64,000 nt of DNA, taken from positions 4,650,001 through 4,714,000 of the forward strand of contig OU452224.1 of the NCBI GenBank assembly GCA_911728455.2, read 5' to 3'. Both the position numbers and the translations under genes were made by a program. This document shows positions 13,641 to 25,020 of this stretch, in pieces; positions within the stretch are counted from its first letter, which is position 1; each line of letters starts with the position of its first letter. This stretch comes from Marthasterias glacialis (taxonomy: Eukaryota > Echinodermata > Asteroidea > Forcipulatida > Asteriidae). The notes under the pieces were generated by a model. That model did no database searches, was not told where the DNA came from, and saw only the letters and a program-made list of their open reading frames with translations.

Positions 13641-16600
13641 ATAACTACAGAAATAATGGGGCTAGAGAGAAATTTCTTGTACCTGCAGTCAGCTACCATA
13701 GTCCTGCATCCGAAAATCTGGTTTTCCCGGCCAGCCAGGGCCATCTTCCGCCTTGAAACGACCAGGGAGCGGGGCTGCTCCGAGTGCGCTTCAAACGCCT
13801 GTCTAATGGCACTTTTGTACACGAAGCTGTAACAGATTGAAAACAAGACTTAGCAACGACGCTATCTCCCAAGGTATTGGCGAGAAACTGACAAGTCTGA
13901 CACTGTTGGAAAGCCCTGCACATGGGCTTTCCGAAAATGCCGGTCTTGGGGCTGCGGAATAAACAGGGAGGTTGCCAGGGACCGCGGAAGGAGGACACCC
14001 CGAGGATGTCCAGTGCATACGGCCATGCTGTGTGTGCGTCAACAATAGCCAAGGCTGCCACGTGTGTACTGGATCGAAGCCAGCAAAAAAAAAAAAAAAA
14101 ACGCCGAAAAAAGAAGTCGGCAGCACCACGGCTAATAACTACAGAAATAATGGGGCTAGAGAGAAATTTCTTGTACCTGCAGTCAGCTACCATAGTCCTG
14201 CATCCGAAAATCTGGTTTTCCCGGCCAGCCAGGGCCGTCTTCCGCCTTGAAACGACCAGGGAGCGGGGCTGCTCCGAGTGCGCTTCAAACGCCTGCCTAA
14301 TGGCACTTTTGTACACGAAGCTATAACAGAGTGAAAACAAGACTTAACAACGACTCTATCTCCCAAAGTATTGGCAAGAAACTGACAAGTCTGACACTGT
14401 CGGAAAGCCCTGCTCATGGGCTTTCCAAAAATGACGGTCTTGGGGCTACGGGATAAACAGGGAGGTTGCCAGGGACCGCGGAAGGAGGACACCCCGAGGA
14501 TGTCCAGTGCATACGGCCATGCTGTGTGTGCGTCACCAATAGCCAAGGCTGCCACGTGTGTACTGGATCGAAGCCAGCAAAAAAAAACACCGAAAAAAGA
14601 AGTCGGCAGCACCACGGCTAATAACTACAGAAATAATGGGGCTAGAGAGAAATTTCTTGTACCTGCAGTCAGCTACCATAGTCCTGCATCCGAAAATCTG
14701 GTTTTCCCGGCCAGCCAGGGCCATCTTCCGCCTTGAAACGACCAGGGAGCGGGGCTGCTCCGAGTGCGCTTCAAACGCCTGTCTAATGGCACTTTTGTAC
14801 ACGAAGCTGTAACAGATTGAAAACAAGACTTAGCAACGACGCTATCTCCCAAGGTATTGGCGAGAAACTGACAAGTGTGACACTGTTAGAAAGCCCTGCT
14901 CATGGGCTTTCCGAAAATGCCGGTCTTGGGGCTGCGGAATAAACAGGGAGGTTGCCAGGTACCGCGGAAGGAGGACACCCCGAGGATGTCCAGTGCATAC
15001 GGCCATGCTGTGTGTGCGTCAACAATAGCCAAGGCTGCCACGTGTGTACTGGATCGAAGCCAGCAAAAAAAAAAAAAAAAACGCCGAAAAAAGAAGTCGG
15101 CAGCACCACGGCTAATAACTACAGAAATAATGGGGCTAGAGAGAAATTTCTTGTACCTGCAGTCAGCTACCATAGTCCTGCATCCGAAAATCTGGTTTTC
15201 CCGGCCAGCCAGGGCCGTCTTCCGCCTTGAAACGACCAGGGAGCGGGGCTGCTCCGAGTGCGCTTCAAACGCCTGCCTAATGGCACTTTTGTACACGAAG
15301 CTATAACAGAGTGAAAACAAGACTTAACAACGACTCTATCTCCCAAAGTATTGGCAAGAAACTGACAAGTCTGACACTGTCGGAAAGCCCTGCTCATGGG
15401 CTTTCCAAAAATGACGGTCTTGGGGCTACGGGATAAACAGGGAGGTTGCCAGGGACCGCGGAAGGACACCCCGAGGATGTCCAGTGCATACGGCCATGCT
15501 GTGTGTGCGTCAACAATAGCCAAGGCTGCCACGTGTGTACCGGATCGAAGCCAGCAAAAAAAAAAAAAAAAAAACGCCGAAAAAAGAAGTCGGCGGCACC
15601 ACGGCTGATAACTACAGAAATAATGGGGCTAGAGAGAAATTTCTTGTACCTGTAGTTAGCTACCATAGTTCTGCATCCGAAAATCTGGTTTTCCCGGCCA
15701 GCCAGGGCCATCTTCCGCCTTCAAACGACCAGGGAACGGGGCTGCTCCGAGTGCGCTTCAAACGCCTGTCTAATGGCACTTTTGTACACGAAGCTGTAAC
15801 AGAGTGAAAACAAGACTTAGCAACGACTCTATCTCCCAAAGTATTGGCGAGAAACTGACAAGTGTGACACTGTTGGAAAGCCCTGCTCATGGGTTTTCTG
15901 AAAATGCCGGTCTCGGGGCTGCAGGATAAACAGGGAGGTTGCCAGGGACCACGGAAGGAGGACACCCCGAGGATGTCCAGTGCATACGGACATGCTGTAT
16001 GTGCGTCAACAATAGCCAAGGCTGCCACGTGTGTACTGGATCGAAGCCAGCAAAAAAAAAAAAAAACGCCGAAAAAAGAAGTCGGCAGCACCAGGGCTAA
16101 TAACTACAGAAATAATGGGGCTAGAGAGAAATTTCTTGTACCTGCAGTCAGCTACCATAGTCTTGCATCCGAAAATCTGGTTTTCCCGGCCAGCCAGGGC
16201 CGTCTTCCGCCTTGAAACGACCAGGGAGCGGGGCTGCTCCGAGTGCGCTTCAAACGCCTGCCTAATGGCACTTTTGTACACGAAGCTATAACAGAGTGAA
16301 AACAAGACTTAACAACGACTCTATCTCCCAAAGTATTGGCAAGAAACTGACAAGTCTGACACTGTCGGAAAGCCCTGCTCATGGGCTTTCCAAAAATGAC
16401 GGTCTTGGGGCTACGGGATAAACAGGGAGGTTGCCAGGGACCGCGGAAGGACACCCCGAGGATGTCCAATGCATACGGCCATGCTGTGTGTGCGTCAACA
16501 ATAGCCAAGGCTGCCACGTGTGTACCGGATCGAAGCCAGCAAAAAAAAAAAAAAAAAAAAAACGCCGAAAAAAGAAGTCGGCGGCACCACGGCTAATAAC

Positions 16601-16870
16601 TACAGAAATAATGGGGCTAGAGAGAAATTTCTTGTACCTGTAGTTAGCTACCATAGTTCTGCATCCGAAAATCTGGTTTTCCCGGCCAGCCAGGGCCATC
16701 TTCCGCCTTCAAACGACCAGGGAACGGGGCTGCTCCGAGTGCGCTTCAAACGCCTGTCTAATGGCACTTTTGTACACGAAGCTGTAACAGAGTGAAAACA
16801 AGACTTAGCAACGACTCTATCTCCCAAAGTATTGGCGAGAAACTGACAAGTGTGACACTGTTGGAAAGCC
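13640..16870 (+). repeat. Dimeric higher-order block of the satellite
   Basis: Here the period of near-identity drops to two monomers. Marks 13922/14416 pair with 14902/15396 at exactly 980 bp, and 15396/15889 pair with 16381/16877 at 985 and 988 bp. Shared diagnostic variants are a run of ggcaagaaactgac, a tggggctacggg variant, and a three-base-shorter ggaaggacacc in the second pair. The 13436 monomer's right half already carries the cagattgaaaac and ggtattggcgag variants of the 14416 monomer. Confidence 0.85.
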
Positions 16871-19800
16871 CTGCTCATGGGTTTTCTGAAAATGCCGGTC
16901 TCGGGGCTGCAGGATAAACAGGGAGGTTGCCAGGGACCACGGAAGGAGGACACCCCGAGGATGTCCAGTGCATACGGACATGCTGTATGTGCGTCAACAA
17001 TAGCCAAGGCTGCTACGTGTGTACTGGATCGAAGCCATCAAGAAAAAACGCCGAAAAAAGAAGTCGGCAGCACCACGGCTAATAACTACAGAAATAATGG
17101 GGCTCGAGAGAAACTTCTTGTACCTGCAGTCAGCTACATAGTCCTGCATCCGAAAATCTGGTTTTCCCGGCCAGCCAGGGCCATCTTCCGCCTTGAAACG
17201 ACCAGGGAGCGGGGCTGCTCCGAGTGCGCTTCAAACGCCTGTCTAATGGCACTTTTGTACACGAAGCTGTAACAGATTGAAAACAAGACTTAGCAACGAC
17301 GCTATCTCCCAAAGTGATGGCGGGAAACTGACAAATCTGACACTGTTGAAAAGCCCTGCTCATGGGCTTTCCGAAAATGCCGGTCTTTGGGCTGCGGGAT
17401 AAACAGGGAGGTTGCCAAGGACAGCGGAAGGGGGACACCCCGAGGATGTCCAGTGCATACGACCATGCTGTGTATGCGTCAACAATAGCCATGGCCGCTA
17501 CGTGTGTATTTGATCGAAGCCAGCAAAAAAAAAAAAAAAAAAAAACGCCGAAAAAGAAGTCGTTAGCGCCACGGCTAATAACTACAGAAATAATGGGGCT
17601 AGAGAGAAATTTCTCATACCTTCAGTCAGCTACTATAGTTGGGCATCAGAAAATCTGGTTTTCCCGGCCAGCCAGGGCCATCTTCCGCCTTCAAACGACC
17701 AGGGAGCGGGGCTGCTCCGAGTGCGCTTCAAACGCCTGTCTAATGGCACTTTTGTACACGAAGCTGTAACAGATTGAAAACAAGACTTAGCAACGACGCT
17801 ATCTCCCAAAGTATTGGCAGGAAACTGACAAGTCTGACACTGTCGGAAAGCCCTGCTAATGGGCTTTCCAAAAATGACGGTCTTGGGGCTACGGGATAAA
17901 CAGGGAGGTTACCAGGGACTGCGGAAGGACACCCCGAGGATGTCCAGTGCATACGGCCATGCTGTGTGTGCGTCAACAATAGCCAAGGCTGCCACGTGTG
18001 TACTGGATCGAAGCCAGCAAAAAAAAAAAAAAAACGCCGAAAAAAGAAGTCGGCAGCACCACGGCTAATAACTACAGAAATAATGGGGCTAGAGAGAAAT
18101 TTCTTGTACCTGCAGTCAGCTACCATAGTCCTGCATCCGAAAATCTGGTTTTCCCGGCCAGCCAGGGCCGTCTTCCGCCTTGAAACGACCAGGGAGCGGG
18201 GCTGCTCCGAGTGCGCTTCAAACGCCTGCCTAATGGCACTTTTGTACACGAAGCTATAACAGAGTGAAAACAAGACTTAACAACGACTCTATCTCCCAAA
18301 GTATTGGCAAGAAACTGACAAGTCTGACACTGTCGGAAAGCCCTGCTCATGGGCTTTCCAAAAATGACGGTCTTGGGGCTACGGGATAAACAGGGAGGTT
18401 GCCAGGGACCGCGGAAGGACACCCCGAGGATGTCCAATGCATACGGCCATGCTGTGTGTGCGTCAACAATAGCCAAGGCTGCCACGTGTGTACCGGATCG
18501 AAGCCAGCAAAAAAAAAAAAAAAAAACGCCGAAAAAAGAAGTCGGCGGCACCACGGCTAATAACTACAGAAATAATGGGGCTAGAGAGAAATTACTTGTA
18601 CCTGCAGTTAGCTACCATAGTTCTGCATCCGAAAATCTGGTTTTCCCGGCCAGCCAGGGCCATCTTCCGCCTTCAAACGACCACGGAACGGGGCTGCTCC
18701 GAGTGCGCTTCAAACGCCTGTCTAATGGCACTTTTGTACACGAAGCTGTAACAGAGTGAAAACAAGACTTAGCAACGACTCTATCTCCCAAAGTGTTGGC
18801 GAGAAACTGACAAGTGTGACACTGTTGGAAAGCCCTGCTCATGGGTTTTCTGAAAATGCCGGTCTCGGGGCTGCAGGATAAACAGGGAGGTTGCCAGGGA
18901 CCACGGAAGGAGGACACCCCGAGGATGTCCAGTGCATACGGACATGCTGTATGTGCGTCAACAATAGCCAAGGCTGCTACGTGTGTACTGGATCGAAGCC
19001 ATCAAAAAAAAACGCCGAAAAAAGAAGTCGGCAGTACCACGGCTAATAACTACAGAAATAATGGGGCTGGAGAGAAACTTCTTGTACCTGCAGTCAGCTA
19101 CATAGTCCTGCATCCGAAAATCTGGTTTTCCCGGCCAGCCAGGGCCATCTTCCGCCTTGAAACGACCAGGGAGCGGGGCTGCTCCGAGTGCGCTTCAAAC
19201 GCCTGTCTAATGGCACTTTTGTACACGAAGCTGTAACAGATTGAAAACAAGACTTAGCAACGACGCTATCTCCCAAAGTGATGGCGGGAAACTGACAAAT
19301 CTGACACTGTTGAAAAGCCCTGCTCATGGGCTTTCCGAAAATGCCGGTCTTGGGGCTGCGGGATAAACAGGGAGGTTGCCAAGGACAGCGGAAGGGGGAC
19401 ACCCCGAGGATGTCCAGTGCATACGACCATGCTGTGTATGCGTCAACAATAGCCATGGCCGCTACGTGTGTATTTGATCGAAGCCAGCAAAAAAAAAAAA
19501 AAAAAAAAACGCCGAAAAAGAAGTCGTTAGCGCCACGGCTAATAACTACAGAAATAATGGGGCTAGAGAGAAATTTCTCATACCTTCAGTCAGCTACTAT
19601 AGTTGGGCATCAGAAAATCTGGTTTTCCCGGCCAGCCAGGGCCATCTTCCGCCTTCAAACGACCAGGGAGCGGGGCTGCTCCGAGTGCGCTTCAAACGCC
19701 TGTCTAATGGCACTTTTGTACACGAAGCTGTAACAGATTGAAAACAAGACTTAGCAACGACGCTATCTCCCAAAGTATTGGCAGGAAACTGACAAGTCTG

Positions 19801-20310
19801 ACACTGTCGGAAAGCCCTGCTAATGGGCTTTCCAAAAATGACGGTCTTGGGGCTACGGGATAAACAGGGAGGTTGCCAGGGACTGCGGAAGGACACCCCG
19901 AGGATGTCCAGTGCATACGGCCATGCTGTGTGTGCGTCAACAATAGCCAAGGCTGCTACATGTGTACTGGATCGAAGCCAGCAAAAAAAAAACGCCGAAA
20001 AAAGAAGTCGGCGGCACCACGGCTAATAACTACAGAAATAATGGGGCTAGAGAGAAATTACTTGTACCTGCAGTTAGCTACCATAGTTCTGCATCCGAAA
20101 ATCTGGTTTTCCCGGCCAGCCAGGGCCATCTTCCGCCTTCAAACGACCACGGAACGGGGCTGCTCCGAGTGCGCTTCAAACGCCTGTCTAATGGCACTTT
20201 TGTACACGAAGCTGTAACAGAGTGAAAACAAGACTTAGCAACGACTCTATCTCCCAAAGTATTGGCGAGAAACTGACAAGTGTGACACTGTTGGAAAGCC
20301 CTGCTCATGG
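16381..20310 (+). repeat. Tetrameric higher-order block of the satellite
   Basis: Monomers marked 16381, 16877, 17362 and 17859 match 18349, 18841, 19326 and 19823 at offsets of 1968, 1964, 1964 and 1964 bp. The monomer at 19823 is a hybrid: its left half follows 17859, its right half follows 18349 (ttacttgtacc, gaccacggaacgg). 20307 then repeats 18841 at 1466 bp (three monomers). Such switch points are what unequal crossing-over or conversion would leave. Confidence 0.85.
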
Positions 20311-20791
20311 GTTTTCTGAAAATGCCGGTCTCGGGGCTTCAGGATAAACAGGGAGGTTGCCAGGGACCACGGAAGGAGGACACCCCGAGGATGTCCAGTG
20401 CATACGGACATGCTGTATGTGCGTCAACAATAGCCAAGGCTGCTACGTGTGTACTGGATCGAAGCCATCAAAAAAAAACGCCGAAAAAAGAAGTCGGCAG
20501 CACCACGGCTAATAACTACAGAAATAATGGGGCTAGAGAGAAACTTCTTGTACCTGCAGTCAGCTACATAGTCCTGCATCCGAAAATCTGGTTTTCCCGG
20601 CCAGCCAGGGCCATCTTCCGCCTTGAAACGACCAGGGAGCGGGGCTGCTCCGAGTGCGCTTCAAACGCCTGTCTAATGGCACTTTTGTACACGAAGCTGT
20701 AACAGATTGAAAACAAGACTTAGCAACGACGCTATCTCCCAAAGTGATGGCGGGAAACTGACAAATCTGACACTGTTGAAAAGCCCTGCTC

Positions 20792-21644
20792 ATGGTCTTT
20801 CCGAAAATGCTGGTTTTGGGGCTGCGGGATAAACAGGGAGGATGTCAGGGACCGCGGAGTGAGCACACCCCGAGGATGTCCAATGCATACGGCCATGATG
20901 TGTGTACGTCAACAATAGCCAATGCCGCTGTGTGTTTGCTGGACCGAAGCCAGCAAAAAAAAAAAAAAAAACGCCGAAAAAAGAAGTCGGCAGCGCCACG
21001 GCCAATAACTCCAGACATAATGGGGCGAGAGAAAAATTTATTGTACCTGCAGTAAGCTGCCATAGTCCTGCATCCGGAAATCTAATTTTCCCGGTCAGCC
21101 AGGGCAACTTTCCGCCTTGAAACAACCAGGGAGCGGGGCTGCTCCGAATGCGCTTCAAACGCCTGTCTAATGGCACTTTTGTACACGAAGCTATAACAGA
21201 GTGAAAACAACACTTAGCAACGGCTTTATCTCCCAAAGTATTGGCGGGAAACTGACAAGTCTGACACTGTTGGAAAGCCATGTTCATGGGCTTTCCGAAA
21301 ATGTTGGTCTGAGCGCTGCGGGATAAACAGGGAGGATGCCAGGGAACGCGGAGTGAGGACACCCCGACGATATACAGCGCATACGGCCATGCTGTGTACG
21401 TCAACGATAGCCAATGCTGCTACGTGCGTGCTGGATCGAAGCCAAAAAATGTCGAAAAAAGAAGTCGGCATCGCCACGGCCAATTGCTCCAGAAATAATG
21501 AGGCTAGAGAGAAATTTCTTGTACCTGCAGTTAGCTACCATAGTCCTGCATCCGAAAATCTGGTTTTCCCGGCCAGCCAGGGCAATCTTCCGTCTTGAAA
21601 CGACCAGGGTCAACAATAGCCAAGGCCGGTACGTGTGTGCTGGA
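20792..21644 (+). repeat. Diverged edge monomers of the satellite
   Basis: The last two marked monomers (20792, 21286) carry many private changes: catggtctttcc instead of catgggctttcc, gtgagcacacc, ctggaccgaagcc, and in the final copy an almost absent A-tract (ccaaaaaatgtcg). The last monomer stops after cgaccaggg and is followed by a displaced fragment (tcaacaatagccaaggc to gtgtgctgga) before LINE sequence starts. Less homogenised monomers are expected at a satellite edge. Confidence 0.8.
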
Positions 21645-23465
21645 CAGAAGACAAGATCAGAGAGGCCTCTGATAATGAGGGAGAATACAAGAAAGCGAAA
21701 CAGAACTTAGAAGATCTAAAATGCTGCAATTTAAGATGGTATAACAATCAAGCTAAGAGCAGTTAAAAATGCACATCTGAATGCCAAGCATGCATGGAGT
21801 TGGCAGCTAAGTAATGACATTACAGGAAGAAAATCAAGTATGAACGGGCAAATAAAAGGTTATAACCAGGCAGAGAGAGAGTGGCAAACTGGTTCAACCA
21901 ATTCAGAAATTTTTTTGGGAGCGCCCCCGAAATAGACGATGAAAACGAGATCATAACACATATCCTGGATGAATTAGACATCATGGTTGGACCATTTGAG
22001 CAGAAGGAATATGAAGAGGCAAAGCAGTCACTGAGAGAAGGAAAGAGTTGCTGCGAGGATGGCATCCCAACTGAAGTTCTAAAGAGATGTGACCTGGACG
22101 ACTTGCAATGATGCTCTCCTCCATGGCATGAAACCAGACCAATGGTCGATTCTGAATATCGCGCCTATCCCCAAATCCGGAGATCTAAGCCTGTGCGATA
22201 ACTACAGAGGCATCAGCTTGAGTTATATAGTTGCCAAAACCTTCAACAGGATGCTCCTGAACAGAATCAGACTGGTATTGGACGAGCACTTGAGAACCAA
22301 TCAGAATGGATTCCGCGAAGGGGGATCAACAGTTGGACACATACTCGCGCTACGAAGGCTAATTGAGGAGGTAGAAGCCAACAACTTACCTGCTTCTATA
22401 ACATACATTGACTTCAAGAAAGCCTTCGACACCATCCATCGAGGCAAGATGTTGAAGATCCTTCAAGCATACGGAATTCCAAAGATCATTGCTGATGCTA
22501 TTGGCAAGATGTATGAAAACATCAAAGCAAAAGTGATATCACACGACGGGGATACGGAACTGTTTGACATACTGGCTGGCGTGCTGCAGGGCGACACCCT
22601 TGCTCCATATCTATTTATCATTGTACTGGACTAAGCTCTGGGAATGACCAATGATGGTAATGAAAAACAAGTTGGATTCCACCTGGTGCAGCGGAGAAGT
22701 AGGAGAGTTGGTCCTGTTGTAGTCACTGACTTTGAATTTGCTGACGACATTGCACTACTGTCCAACGATGTGAATCAAGCGAAAGAACTGCTAATGAGAG
22801 TAGAAACATCAGTAGCAAAGGTAGGCTTGAAAACGAACGCAAGAAAAACAAAGTTCACTATACATACAACATCAATCAAGCTAGCATCATGACGAATGAT
22901 GGTACAGTACTTTAAGAAGTAAAGAACTTCACGTACCTTGGAGCTTGGATGGAGAGTTCAGCAAGTGACATCAAACAGCGTAAATCTGCAGCATGGCGGG
23001 CATGCAGCAAGCTACATAAGATCTGGAAGTCAACTCTTCCCCGTAGCTTTAAAATAAGACTCTTTGCGGCAACAGTAGAGTCAGTCCTTCTCTATGGATG
23101 TGAAAGCTGGACTTTGACACCAAAGCTTGAAAAGGAGCTAGATGGTTGCTATACCCGTATGTTCACTGGGAGGAGAGAATTACCAATACAGAGCTGTATG
23201 GAAAGCTGCCAAAACTGAGCGACCAGATCAGAGAACGAAGCATGAGATTCACCGGGCACTGCTGTAGGAGTGAGGAACCAGCATCAAAACTGATTCTCTG
23301 CAAGCCTACACATGGTTGCAGGAAGCCTGGTAGGCCAAGACTAAGCTACCTAGATATGCTGAGGAGGAGCACAACTCTGAAGGCAGCAGAACAACAGACT
23401 GCAATGCAAGACATATCAAATTGGAGAGCCATCACAGTTCGAGGACACCGCCCGAAATAAGTCAA
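21645..23465 (+). mobile_element. 5'-truncated, decayed non-LTR retrotransposon (LINE), RT domain
   Basis: Only the linker and reverse-transcriptase part of a LINE ORF2 is present; no endonuclease domain is seen upstream. Readable pieces: a linker (21881-22108, ending DGIPTEVLKRC), RT fingers and palm (22089-22634: DNYRGISL, then NQNGFREGGSTV, then DFKKAFD at 22410-22430, then GVLQGDTLAPYLF), the catalytic FADD at 22737-22748, and a thumb/C-terminal part (22949-23218: LLYGCESWTLT; 23146-23457: RFTGHCCRS, GRPRLSYLDMLRR). The frame changes near 22100, between 22892 and 22949, and near 23170-23190, and an in-frame TAA lies at about 22632, so the copy is dead. The motif set resembles RTE-like elements common in marine invertebrates; the clade assignment is tentative. 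No poly-A tail or clear target duplication was found. Confidence 0.9.
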
Positions 23466-25020
23466 GTAAGTCTGGTAAGTCTGACTGTTGTAAAGCCCCA
23501 CTCAAGGGATCTCGACTCATGTTAAGTTTGTAACTGTGGCTTTATTGAGTGCGACGTAACTGGCAAGAGAGTAGGGCTACTACCTTCAGCAAATTAGCCA
23601 GCAAGGGCTGCCATGCTTATCAACCATGAGATTATACCAAAAAATGGTTTGACCGAAACATCAGAACTAAGTATGCCACAGAAACACAACTTGTACCTGT
23701 ATCTGGTTTAGATAATCCTGCACCCGAAAATTTATTTTTGGGGCCCTGCAAAAGGTGCTTCATGCCGTAAAATACCAGCAAGCAAACATGCCCCAACTTG
23801 TTTTCAAGCGAGTGTTCAACCGTATTTTTGACAACAAAGCTTTCTGATAACAAAAAACAAATAGCAACGGTCAAATCACCCTCACGAAAATGATGGATTT
23901 AAACAAATTAAATACTGTTGGGAAGCCCTACTCAATTGCTCTCGACTCATGTCAGGTTTGTGACTGTGACTCAATTGAATGCGACGCAAGCGGCAAGAGA
24001 GTAGGGCTACACCTTCAGCAAATTAGCCAACAGGGGCGGCCGAAAATGCTCTATGTTTGACCATAACCCCGGAACTAAGTATGCTAGAGCACACAATTTT
24101 TACCTGTATCTGCCTTACATAGTCCTGCACGCGAAAATTTAAGTTTGGGGACCCTGCAAAGAGTCTTTCATGCCATAAAAGACCAGCAAGCAAGCATGCC
24201 CCGAATTGTTCTTAAGCGAGTGTTCAACCGGGGTTTTTGACAACATAGCTGTCTGACAAACAAAAACAATATAGCAACGGTCATATCACCCTCAGACAAA
24301 CAGTCGATTTAAACCAGTTTCAAACGGTTGGAAAGCCCTCCTCCAGAGCTCTTGACTCATGTTAAGTTTGTTCTTGTGGCTTGTTTGTGTGCGACGCGAA
24401 TGGCAAGAGAGTAGGGCTACTACCTTCAGCAAATTAGCCAACAGGGGCTGCCGAAAATGGTTTGAAAAACATCACGCTCTATGTTTGACCATAACTCCGG
24501 AACTAAGTAAGCTAGAGAAACAAAACTTGTACCTGTATCTGCCTTAGATAGTCAGTCACCCGAAGATTTAATTTTTAGGGCCCTGCAAAGAGTCCTTCAT
24601 GCCGTAAAAGACCAGCAAGCAAGCATGCCCCGAATTGTTTTCAAGCGAGTGTTTAATCGGATTTTTGACAACAAAGCTTTCCAAAAAACAAAAACAAAAA
24701 TAGCAACGGTCATATCATTCTCACAAAAACGATGGATTTCAACAGGTTTCAAATTGGTTGAAAGCCCTACTCAAGAGCTCTCGATTCATGTTAAGTTTGT
24801 GACCGTGGCTTTGTGTGCGACGCGAATGGCAAGAGTAGGGCCACTACCTTCATCAATTTAGGGGCTGCCTCTTATCAACCATGCACAAGGATTGTTATGC
24901 CGAAAAATGGTTTTAAATAATCACGCTCTATGTTTGACCATAACTCTAGAACTAAGTATGCCGCAGAAACACAACTTGTACTTGTATCTGCTTAAGATAG
25001 TCCTGCCCCCTGCACGCACA
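23466..25020 (+). repeat. Older tandem array, about 423-bp monomer, related to the 493-bp satellite
   Basis: Four units, marked by the aagccc motif at 23493, 23923, 24333 and 24762 (spacing 430, 410, 429), the last one partial. Shared internal blocks are gttaagtttgt, gcaagagagtagggctac, ttcagcaaattagcca, accagcaagcaa and tgacaacaaagctttc. Against the 493-bp monomer the order is conserved: cttgtacctg, then tagtcctgca-ccgaaaat, then a gccgt-aaa-accag block, then a ttcaa-cg block, then acgaagct/acaaagct, then agcaacg, then ctgttg-gaaagccct. The units lack the A-tract and B-box-like part. They read as an older, unhomogenised branch of the same family, cut off from the main array by the LINE. Confidence 0.85.

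Larger units (their letters stand above)
1..21644 (+). repeat. Satellite array, about 493-bp monomer, 44 copies
   Basis: Head-to-tail tandem array that is already in progress at base 1. Using the ATG inside the conserved ctcATGGGCTTTCC motif as a register mark, copies fall at 108, 602, 1095, 1586, 2083, 2571, 3065, 3562, 4057, 4550, 5045 and so on to 20792 and 21286: 44 marks, spacing 484-498, mean about 492.5 bp. All copies share one orientation. Each monomer has, in order: the hairpin at the mark; a GC-rich block (gataaacagggagg, accgcggaagg); a TAGCCAAGGCTG / GGATCGAAGCC pair; an A-tract of 8-21 bases; a GCCGA-TCGGC inverted pair; the tcttgtacctgcag and ggttttcccggccagcc blocks; and aagctgtaacagagtgaaaac. 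The last copy is cut after cgaccaggg (21609), followed by a 35-base piece from another part of the monomer. I do not recognise the family. Location (centromeric, subtelomeric or interstitial) cannot be told from this window. Confidence 0.97.

Noticed and set aside
106-21598. Dozens of 60-216-codon frames on both strands across the satellite array
   Set aside because: The same frames recur in every monomer, overlap on both strands, and are joined or broken by A-tract length (a run of Lys or Phe). They are open because the monomer is GC-rich, not because they encode a protein.
1-21644. CENP-B box or hammerhead ribozyme in the satellite monomer
   Set aside because: No TTCGnnnnAnnCGGG match in either strand of the monomer. 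No CTGATGA/GAAA hammerhead core. The conserved hairpin is a simple dyad.
1-21644. CRISPR-like regular spacing
   Set aside because: The whole 493-bp unit is repeated with no unique spacers, and the DNA is eukaryotic.
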